DNA from: Sanderia malayensis
Taxonomy: Eukaryota; Cnidaria; Scyphozoa; Semaeostomeae; Pelagiidae
DNA length: 64,000 nt
Reading direction: 5' to 3'
NCBI GenBank assembly: GCA_013076295.1
Contig: RQOL01000532.1
Coordinates: 2,976,001 to 3,040,000 of the forward strand
Under the pieces are notes generated by a model that saw nothing but the letters and a program-made list of their open reading frames with translations, had not been told where the DNA came from and made no database searches. The position numbers were made by a program, and so were the translations under genes. This document shows, one piece after another, positions 37,001 through 49,000 of the stretch (position 1 is the stretch's first letter; the number at the start of each line of letters is the position of its first letter).

Positions 37001-40000
37001 TGCATAGTGAATGTAAAATCAATAGCATGTTGACGAAAGCAATCACCTGGCCGGCATCTGCTCTTCCCCATGCAAACACTTGGTCTTCAGCGTCGACACA
37101 AACGGTGAATTCAGAGCCCGCAGCTACGGTTGTTATGAAACGTCGAGAAAGAGCCTTGACAAGCCTTGGAGTGCTCTGGAAAGCATTAAATATAATGGTT
37201 AATAAAATATTAAACTAGTATTAGATAAAACGGTTAATAAAATATCAAACTTGCATAAGACAAAATGGTTACTAAAATATTAAACTTTCAAGTGACTTGT
37301 ACTACATTGGGGAGGAATCAAGCCCGTCGGAACAAGGAGAGACTGGGAGGGCTTCAGCCCCCAAAATATCAAATATTGGAAATTCTATAAATAGACATCA
37401 AAATATCATGATTTCTTTATCTATTAGCCAGTGCAAATTGTATAACTGGGGCGATTTTCAGCAATAAAAAGGGTGTGGTCTCAACAATTTTCCCAGGGGG
37501 ACGCTCCCGGTTCTACATGTACACTGGTAGACCCCCAATATCAAAATTGCCCCGACAGCCTTTACCAGATTTAAAATTAGTTACGAAATGAAGATCAGGT
37601 TTTAGTTCATAGGATAGGATGTAACATACATCTCTCAAATATTCAGTAAAAGCTAGCACTCTTCACTCTATCACAAGCTGACATTAATAAACAAGGCAGG
37701 CCATACATGAAGTACAACGATACAATACCTGGTCCATCTTGTTGTAATGTCCGAGTTGTCCGCAGTCGTTACATCCCCATGTATACAACTGTCCGGCAAG
37801 TGTCACTGCCGCGTAATGCCAATTGCCAATTAATACCTACCAAGGAATGGCATTCAAAATTAGTCTGAAGCTACAGACGCTCGTCAGCACTGATTCTAAA
37901 ATGTTTATTAGAAAGGAGCTGGTTGTTTGCTACCTGTGTTATTGGCTCTGGCAATCTGAATGCAAGTTCCTCTGGGTAATACTTGTGACTCAGATCAGTG
38001 GCAACATTACTAGCCAATTGTCGACCACTTGTAGCAGTTTCAGCTTTCTGGAACAAAAGGATTAATATATAAACAAAGAACAGATAACGTTTGAATGAAG
38101 GTAGGTTTGGAAAAAGAAACAGATAATTTTAGATTGGTCAGACATTTCTGCGGCTGAATTGCATTGCTCGATGCACAACTTTTACATGGTTCAAGACTGA
38201 CTCCGCGGATGAATTTGAAAATTGATGCCTAAATGGTGACGCAGAAGAAAAGCATGAAACGATGCTACTAAAGTATCTAAGACATGATATTAATTGCACA
38301 ACTTACTGCACAAATATGAAATTGTTTGTAGTTTCTACCCCAAGAATAAATAGTTTGGTCCTCAGATACTACGAGCTGTAAAAGAAGAAGTGACTTTCAT
38401 AAGAAAACAATTTGGAAACATTGTTTCACTGTATTGTCTGGAAATATATACCCTAACATCAATTGTATAAGCAATTGGTTAAACAGAGTTTGTGTTTCGT
38501 GACATACCGTTTCGAATTGGCCACAGGTAACGTAATATATAGGCTCATCAATCAGACTGCGAACCAATTTCGGAGTGGTTGTCTTCGTATTAACGCCAAT
38601 ACCAAGTTGTCCATAAAGGCCTGAAAAAAATAAATATAAATTTAGTCGATACAGAGATAACAGAAACATCAAAAAGTTGAGTCAAATTGAAACAAATAAA
38701 TGCATGGTAACGACTACGGTGGTAAATGAAAACTTATATTGTATTTAAAAACATTGATATGACCAGTGTATACCTGCTCCGAAACAAAACACTAAACCCT
38801 GCAAGAAAAAAGAATAATTAGAATAATTAATGCATAATTTAAATAACAATACAGTGTTTAGAGACAATATTTCGACACAACAGAAGATAATATTAACAAC
38901 CATAGCAGCTTTAATCAAACCTTGACTGTAAGAGCAGCACTGTGGGCATAACCAGCCGCCACTTGGATGACTTTCTCGTTATTCAACAAGGATATATTGA
39001 CGGGAATCTTGAAGTTCTCAGCAGAGTTGACCCCCAGTTGGCCGTGTATACCCCAGCCCCATGCATAGGCCTTGTAGTCCGATGATATGGCAAGAGTGTG
39101 GTAGCCTCCACCCACAACGGAGATGATGCTTTTTGGGGTGAGATGGGAGATCAGACAAGGCCTGCTACGTCGTCTTGTATCGCCTACACCGAGCTAAAAT
39201 AAGAAGAACCAAAGCTATTGACGTGCAGTGTATGAGGAGTATGTACTGCGCCTTGTATTGTCATACATCATGCTGCACTGCCCTGTGCTGTAATGAACTG
39301 CACTATACCGTAATATACTGTACGTTACTGCACTATACCCGTACTGAGCTATACTGTACTGCACTCTGTCTGTACTGCAATAGGGGACAAAAGTTATGGA
39401 ACGCTTCTAACTCATAGTCTAGAAAAATATCGACAAAATTAATTTTCCAGCGATGATCACGGGGAACTGCTTGAGAGAAAAACATCGTTTAAGGGGGGGA
39501 GTGGGGGTTAAATAAACCCACAAAAAAGAAAACTGTAGCAGTACTGTAAAATACTGTATTGTGTTGCACTGTATTTTATTCTAATAAACTGACGTACCTG
39601 GCCAAGATTGTTGAATCCCCATGAGTAAACCTAAAAAAACAAGTAAATAAAAGTTTTGTTAAAATGAGTGCTGCTGTGAAGTAAAACCAATAATCAGGAC
39701 TAAAGCATTTACCAGTTGATTTGAAATGATAAGCTTTAAAACAAGTGAGTGCAGACAACATGGAAAGGGTTTGTTTAGCGTGCTTAAAAGCCTCAAGATC
39801 TATATTTGATGTGAACGAATGTTGTCATTTGTGTTTGACACTTGATATTGACATTCATTAACCTTATGCTCATAAATGTTGACATTACTACTCATTCTCA
39901 AAACTATAAATCTCAAAGTTAAAAACAAATCAGTCCAAAAATCATAAAATATGTGATTGTTTTAATTAGGCCCATTCCCTACAGATAGGCCGAAGAAAAT

Positions 40001-43000
40001 TGGAAAGACTCTCACATTGAAAAAATAAACAAATCTATCACCTGTTGATATTTCTCCCGGTCATCACAAAATTTCTCTCAAAGTTCTTGTTGGGCTCTTA
40101 CTGGTTAACCAAAGTACATAAAAATTGCAGGGTCAAGTTTCCTCTCACATAGTATGCAAATTTTCCGTGTTTTCTTTTTCCTTCTGCTTTGGAATACTCT
40201 TGAAACTCCCGGGGTCAACCTCGAACCCAAGGCCCTTCTCACTTTGCTGATATGACTACGACTGTTTACATTGTGGCCCCGGGTTCAAGGTTGTCCCGGG
40301 GTACAAGCCTAACCCTGAGGCCAATGTATCAGCCATGAGGGAACCGTCACGTCATGTACGCTCCTGCGCAGTACCAATAACTACGCTACTGCGCATTCTG
40401 ACCACCTTTCTCCTCCGCATAACGTAGCCCTAAGCCCAACCCTAACCCCAAGGCCAATGTCTCAGCCACTATGGATACCCATACGTCATATACGCTCCTG
40501 CGCAGTACTAATATGACGCTACTGCGCATTCCCACCACCTTTCTCCTCCGCGTAACCCTAACCCTAAGCCTAACCCTAACCCCAAGGCCAATGTCTCAGC
40601 CACTATGGATACCCATACGTCATATACGCTCCTGCGCAGTACTAACATGACGCTACTGCGCATTCCCACCACCTTTCTCCTCCGCGTAACCCTAACCCTA
40701 AGCCTAACCCAAAGGCCAATGCCCCAGCCATTATACATACCATACGTCATATAAGCTCCTGCGCAGCACTGATATTGACGCTACTGCGCATTCCCACCAC
40801 CTTTCTCCTCCGCGTAACCCTAACCCTAAGCCTAACCCTAACCCCAAGGCCAATGTCTCAGCCACTATGGATACCCATACGTCACATACGCTCCTGCGCA
40901 GTACTAACATGACGCTACTGCGCATTCCCACCACCTTTCTCCTCCGCGTAACCCTAACCCTAAGCCTAACCCAAAGGCCAATGCCCCAGCCATTATACAT
41001 ACCATACGTCATATAAGCTCCTGCGCAGCACTGATATTGACGCTACTGCGCATTCCCACCACCTTTCTCCTCCGCGTAACCCTAACCCTAAGCCTAACCC
41101 AAAGGCCAATGCCCCAGCCATTGTACATACCATACGTCATATACGCTCCTGCGCAGTACTAATATGACGCTACTGCGCATTCTCACCACCTTTCTCCTCC
41201 GCATAGCCCTAACCCTAAGCCTAACCCTAACCCCAAGGCCAATGTCTCAGCCACTATGGATACCCATACGTCACATACGCTCCTGCGCAATACCAATAAC
41301 TACGCCACTGCGCATTCTGACCACCTTTCTCCTCCGCGTAACTCTTTCCCTGAGCCTTACCCGAACCCTAAGGCCAATGCATCAGCCATAATGGAACCGT
41401 CACGTCATATACGCTCCTGCGCAGTATTAATAACTACGCCACTGCGCATTCTGACCACCTTTCTCCTCCGCGTAACCCTATCCCTGAGCCTAACCCGAAC
41501 CCTAAGGTTAATGTATCAGCCATAAGGGAACCGTCACGTCATATACGCTCCTGCGCAGTGCCAATAACTACGTCACTGCACATTGTGACTAGCTTTATCG
41601 CATAATAGGCGACCCTTATCGCATTAATAACCATCTTTATCTGACAACCTGTTGCTACCAGTGAACAAGCTACTTCTAACGCAAACGCATTCAGAGTTAG
41701 TATGCTTTGCCAACAAGGAAGCGTCAACTCATATCCATAGCAATACATAGCAAATAGACAAGAATACGAAAATGTGTACTTACTCCTTCGCGGCACAAGG
41801 CAATGGTGTGCGCAGCGCCACAAGTAACAGACAGAACCTGAATCCTAAAATGAAAAAAAAAGAATAAATAACTGCAGAAGAAACAAAAGCTAACATAGAC
41901 AATAAATAATAATGTTATAAATAAAGAGAAATATCGATATAGTTATGAAATTCAATATATTTTCTTACCCATGCATGTGAAGGCCTTCTACCCTGAATGG
42001 AACTGACAGTCCCTTCTCTTCAATCAGATCTCCGTGTCCAAGTCTAAAAAGAAACGGCTCAGTGAATAATTTTTTCCCCCGGAGAAGTTGGAATACATTC
42101 GAACACAGATGGTCCGTGTTCGAATGCTTGTCATTATATTTAGGTATACAAGGCTATGTAACATCTTTCAAATTCGTATAACTTGCTATAAAGCGCGCTT
42201 TGATATCAAGTGATTTGGACAGCTGCGCAAGAAGCCCAAAGTCGCTACTCTCAAAAACATATGGAAATATATTGCTGATCCTTGATGTTACTCAAAGACC
42301 GCAAGCGACACTCAAAGACCGTCAACGACCATCAAAGACCGTGGACGACCCCCAAAGGCCGTAAACGACCCTCAAAGACCGTCAGCAACCCTCAAAGACC
42401 GTCAATGACTATATGGAAGCAAGGCTTCTTAAAAATTGGATACAGCGAATATAGCTACTATTGCTTTTACATTGTTCTTCTGAAGATATTATAGACACGT
42501 CATTTTGGTTAATTTGCGTATATACAGTCTCCTAGTCCTATCGGACAAAGTGGTTTTGCTCTTAAGATTCCCGACTGTGAACGACCCTCAAAGACCGTAA
42601 ACGACCCTCGAAGACCGTCAACGAACATCAAAGACCGTAAACGACTATGTGGAAACAGGGCTTTAAAAAGATCCTCCATTGCTTTCCCATTGTTCCTCTG
42701 AAGATATGAGCCTGGAAGTTTCTTAAAAGTGGCTTATTATTTGAAACATAACTCACCTTCCGTGACTGGACCTTCCCCAAGTGTAAGCATCTCCATCACG
42801 TGAAACAAAAACGATATGATTCCTTCCACAGTTGAGTGTGGTCAACTGGGCTTCTGTGCCGTAATCCAGACTTCTTGAACTGGTAGAGCGACCGCTTCTT
42901 GGAGACGACAAGCTGTTTTGTCCAACCACATGCCTCAAAACCGACTTCCTAAAGAGTGGGAGTAACACATGCGTAACATATTGATATTGTTTTCTCTTGC

Positions 43001-46000
43001 GAAGACAAAGCGTAATAATACAGAATGTTGGAGCCATACCTGTCTGGCATCTTGTTGATTGGTGCTCTTTTCGAGTTCAGAACGAGGATTGTTTTCAGAA
43101 AAAACTCAAAGATTTCCCCCAGACCTGCCGCTTCTGGATCATCCTGTCCAGAAAGAAGTTACATTCAAATGTGCAAATAAATAATAACAAAATACCGACA
43201 TTTGAAACGTTTTGTTGTCATTATCGAAATTTTACTAGTATCCTCATATTATATGCTCTGCAACAGTATGCATATGTCAACCTTGTTTACCATTATTTCC
43301 CTCCAAAACGAGCATTTAACTTTGCACTCATTGATTTACAAAAGCTATTTGCCCCTCTTTAAAATGGCCGGCAAGAAATTTTCCGTCCCAAGGATCACTA
43401 AAGAAGCAATTCTTGACGAATAAACCTCCATAATTCGAGCTTTTTGTGATGCGAACATTTTCATGCGTCCACAGGGCTAATTAAACAGGGTTGACAGTAT
43501 CATAAATTCAGTATTAAATTGCAACTGCTCTAGGTCCCATACATGTAATGTACATACCCTGCTTTCGTCAGTGCTTGAGATTGATGATAGTGAGATTAAC
43601 GAAGCACTCCTTAAAAGAAGACATAGGCAAGATTAGTAAGAGCTAAAGTATACTGAACTGCTATATTCTAAGGTTGACGACAGCAGTGCTATTTTATAAG
43701 GACGGGGAGAAAAAATAAAGAAATATGAGTACAATGATTAGCGTGAAATAAATTAAAATACATTAAATTGCAGACAAATGTACAAAGGAGAATTATATAT
43801 CTTCGTACCTGGGTCTTCCTGCTTTTTCTAAGTATGGTTTGATGAAAGATCTCGAGGGATCAAATAATCTTGCTACGAGTAATAATGAATTTTCTTCTAA
43901 TTTCAAAAGAATCGTATCCAGGCTTCGTATGAATGACTTCGTTACCTCTGGCTGTTAATAAAACAGACGTATCAGAAAACACGGTAACGACTCATGGTTT
44001 ATAAATGTTACAATGATTGAAAATATCTTTTTAATTTCCAATTTCATAAGAAACCAACTTACTTTCATCATGAGAAATCTGATTGCTTCCTCTGCCTTCA
44101 TATGAGACGGAAATGCACCTAGGATGCAGAAAAAGTCACCAGTTACGTGAATACGAATATTTATACTGGATAGCCACTTTAACTATGATAGCTGTTATCA
44201 GTGTGGGTACAGTTGGTATAAACCCTTACCCTCAGAAATTATGGGTACTCATTTACCGACCTAGGAAAGATGGACAGCTGAGTTTGGCTGACAGCGTATA
44301 GTTCGTGGTCCCGACCAAAAGTGGACATGAGCTAGTTAAGGCATGGCCCCTAAAGGATCAAGCCCAGGGCCTTAATCACTAGGCCACACCAACGTGTAAA
44401 TATAACATAATTCTATATTGACCACATCGCCCTCAAAGTGTGCTGTATGCAACATTAACAACAACAGGACACAGTTGGCACAAACTTAGCCCTAACCCTA
44501 AGGCAAATGCATCAACCAGCGTCACGTCACATATGCTAGATAGCTTAGGGTCAGATACTCAAAGCAACATTCTTTTGACGAAAAGTAGAGAGAGAAATCT
44601 GTTGGTGAGCAAAGACGGCATACCGAAATTAGCTTTGCAAACAGCATCAGCGAATCCTCGATCTAGCAGCATGTTCTGAACGGAATTCGACAAATTGTAA
44701 AGTCCCCTCGATGCACACATCTCCAGTGCTTCTGGTATGAAACCTTTAGTCTATAGAACAAAGAAAATTATTGAATTATTTCTTGATAATCAATAAACAA
44801 GCATCCAGTTTGCGCAGACTTTAACTAATGCTCAATGGTTCAATGTTGTAATGAAAAATCTAAAAAGTTATATCCTGGCAAACTCATATTATAAATCCAA
44901 TTGATGTAATGTACGTAACATAAACAGAGACAACATTTATTGTCTTTATTCTTATTATATTCATTGTGCCAGCAATGTTGTCTCTATTAAATAGAAACAA
45001 CATTGATGCAAAACACGTAACATGTATAAAATAAAAAGAAACAACAAATATAATATATATAATATAATATAATATAATATATAATATAATATAATATAAT
45101 ATAATATAATATAATATACATATATAATATAATATAATATATTGATTATATACATGCTATGTTTGTTATATTCATGGTGTTTAAAATATAAGTTTAGCAA
45201 AATATGATCTCTCGTAAAACATAGATGATCTTTTGAGGACGCTAGGGATAAAAATTAGTGGAAGAAAGTTTGGACTACAAAGTGACAATGCGCATAGCTA
45301 CCTTCGCAACTTCAAATAGATTGTCAATCAAGCCATGTCGAGCAAGCAAATCCATGGCAACGGTTGTATCATAGTCAAAATTATCACGAAGGAAAGACCT
45401 TAAAAATATAACCAATACAATATTGCAAAAGCGAAGTAATTATTGCAAATAACATAAGTTTTCTCCGCTGAATGCTATGAACTTCGGAAGGGATGTCAAA
45501 AATTTCGCTAGACTTACATAAATGATTCTGAAATAGTCCTTCGGAAATTTGCAGACTTCTGCTTCTCTAGAATCTGGATAAGCCAAGAAAAGACAATATT
45601 GAAAACAAACCTCTTACACTGTGTCACACCACGCTGTAAAAGTGTACAGTGTAAAATACTGACCAGAAATACCTCATTACCTGTTCAGTGTAGCAAGCAA
45701 CGGCTACATCAGCCAGCATCTTCCTGTCTTTGGATGATACACTCCCAGAATGCTTTAACACCTGAAAAAATAATTGAAAGCTCAATGATCAGAGAGGTAT
45801 CTCTCGAAACGTTACACTCATAAACACTCCTGTTCATGACACAAAGGCAGGGAAAATGCATTGTTAATTAGCGGAGTACAATTCTTCAATGATAGCAATG
45901 GATCTCACTGAATACGCCTTTGCTTTGATTATAATGCTTATGTATTAAAGCTAATCTTAAGCAAACTGTAAAATATTGCAACAAACATTACCTGTCTTAC

Positions 46001-49000
46001 GTATATTAGACCATCCGTTACACTTGAGTAGCGTATTAAATTTGTTGCTCTTCTAATTGGGCAGCACTTAAAGAAATAATTGAGAAACGCTTAATCAACT
46101 AATATACAATGACGCTGATGATAATAATGCTGTCGCTGACGCTGGTGATGATAATGCTGACGCTGATGATAATAATGCTGACGCTGATGATAATAATGCT
46201 GACGCTGATGATGATAATGCTGACGCTGATGACGATAATGCTGACGCTGATGATGATAACGCTGACGCTGATGATACAATATAGTTACCTCGGACAGATT
46301 GTAAAACTTGTTAGCTCCTTGGACGTCACCTTCTTGAAGTTTTTTATCCGCGACAAGCTGAGGAAAGAACAATACAATATCAATGTACAATAACACAGTG
46401 AAGACAAGAATTTATCTTCCATCTAAATTGCACGAAATAGAAGGAGTATTAAGGTCAGGCTACCTCGCAAAGCTTTTGAACATTCATGTCAAGGGTTATT
46501 CCGATAGCTTCAGCAAATGAAACCTCTGATGTCATACAAAGCTCAGTGAAGTAATTCTCCGGTGATATTCTAGAAAGAAAAAGTATCAATCATAACATTA
46601 TAACAATCAATCATTTTAACCGGGGCGACCCCCGTCAAAACAACTCATACGAAGCACTGCAAAATTCAGGGGGTTACCTTGGTCTGCACTCCATGACCCC
46701 TCCCTCGGTTACAATGATGCAGTAAGGTAGGATTGCTTCCTCTTTCAGTCCAGCACTGTGTGGAAACAATCTCCTCCACTCTTTGGGTCTTTTAAAAGAT
46801 GCAACGTAGAAATTAAGCACAGGTTCAAATTGAATTAGAGAAAAGCTTTGTAGTTCAGCCTTGTAGCCACTTGAATCGACTTTCTGTTTGAAATAGAAAT
46901 AACTTCAATTAGCAAGACCAGAAAAGATTCATGAAGTTTTGGTTCATAATGACCCAGTATTTATTGGGCAGGACTTTCATCAGTTGAATAGAGCATGCTG
47001 TTTTCAGGAGAGCGTTGTTTACAAGAAAGGGTGCTGTCTACTGGAAGGGGTGTTGTCTGCTGGAAGGGGTGTTGTTTGCTGGAAGGGGTGTTGTTTGCTG
47101 GAAGGGGTGCTATCCGGGTGCAAACATTCAGCACACACCAACCTTTATAGATTGACTACCGCTCGAATCTCCGGCAAACTGCTTGGAAATGACGCCAAGA
47201 AATAACTGCAATAAACAATCTATAAACATGAAAATTTTCAAATATTTATAGAAAAACTACAGCAACTCAAAACACCTAAATTACGTCAGCTGTTCTTTCT
47301 TTCTATAGCGTTGTATCCTATAGATATTTTCTATTATAAGTATATTATATATAGATATTATAAATATTTTCTATCAATTGTTACTGCTGTGAATTTATCG
47401 TCACATACGTCATATTTATTTGGATCAATTATACCTGCAATTGAAATACACGGGAAGTAGCTGAAATCGAACCTGTTTCTCCTTCTTGTAGATAGCAAAT
47501 ATCAGGTTATCAGTCAGCAATGCGCTGCGAGTGTTCACAGGCAGTTGGTAGCTATACTCTGGATCTCGGTCAATGTCACTGAAAACCTAACGAATTAATG
47601 ACATGCTAATCAAACTAAGAGAGACCTAGCAACAGTGTTCAAAGAAAAACTTCGATGGTACAGGATAAGACAAGCTAGGGTGTAATGATTCTTAGTTCTA
47701 AATATTTCTAGTTCTAAGTTCTGAGTAGTTTTAAGTTTTTTATTTTTTATTTGATTTTGATACTAAAGGTTTTTTGTTTGACGATTGTATTTTCTAGCAG
47801 TTTCTTAAATTTGAGAGTGACAAGTACTATGATTTCTTGATTTCTGTATCTTCTGGGTGTGTGGTTTTTCACAAAAATGCGTGTAGCTATTATACATAGG
47901 TATGTATATAATATATGATTTTACGGTAGATTAAAACTATAGTAAGCAAGACATGATTCTTCTGTAACTCCGAGTTTCGTGCTCATGCACTCATCAGACA
48001 GATTTTATTGTTAGGTCTACACCTCGGTGTATTGAGCACTGTTTCCAGTACGAAGCTGCCTTGCCATATATTTAATATATGAATTCATATAGATCAGTAT
48101 GTGTTATTCTGAAAGAACTAGAAAGAAAGGGCCCCATATACCTTTAGTGTTTGATTTTTTTTATTGTGATTCGCAATGAAAGCCTGATCTCTGAGGTTTT
48201 GTATTGAAAGTCGGCATTCTTGAGAGGGTAACTAAAATAAATAAAAAACAAACAAGTAAACAAAAAAAGAGCAGACAAACAAACAAATACTTAGGCAAAA
48301 AACTGACTTGAAAATAATAGAACAATTGCGCGCTGAATACCTTGATCTTGTAAGGTTGTGGCTCTTCCTTTGATTCCTCATTGTCATAAGCAAGTATTGT
48401 GTCCATGACACACTCCGCAACCATGTCATAGCCCATGTCGAAGGCAGACGAAAAACTCGACGGTGAAGTGAAATTGTTCGCTGCATTTGATGGCCACTCA
48501 AGCAGCAATTGCCACGTGGTATCAGCCGCAGTATGAACCTGCGGAGGAGGTTGAGCTCGCAATAAGTATTTCATTGCATGAGAAATAGGTTAAGCAAAAG
48601 GTGAATTAAATAATGTGATGAATAATGGACAAAAAAGTTCAGTTCGTTATGCGATAAACGTCTTTACAAAAGAAACTCAAAAATCCAAAAGAGCAGTTCT
48701 CTGGGTGTTGAATTCCCTCACTAAGGAAACGATTAACATCGAAAAAGCCCACCGGACATGGCTGTACCTCAATGTAAAATAATTACAAGTACGATCTTTA
48801 ACAATGCCAGTTAATACTACACTACTTACAAGTAGTTGTGTTGTGTGCTCGCCAAGGTCTTGCATGAGTTCGAGCCATGTTATTTTCTCTCTGAGATGAA
48901 TCAGCTTGGCTTCTTTGTGCAATGCCAGATCAACGAACACGATCTCGCCATGCTAAACGTAAAGAACATGAAGCAAGAGACGTTCATAAAGAATCAACAA

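Noticed and set aside
40508..41525. Repeated ORFs on both strands in the 130-bp array
   Set aside because: They arise from tandem units; identical peptides recur and none has splice or start context.
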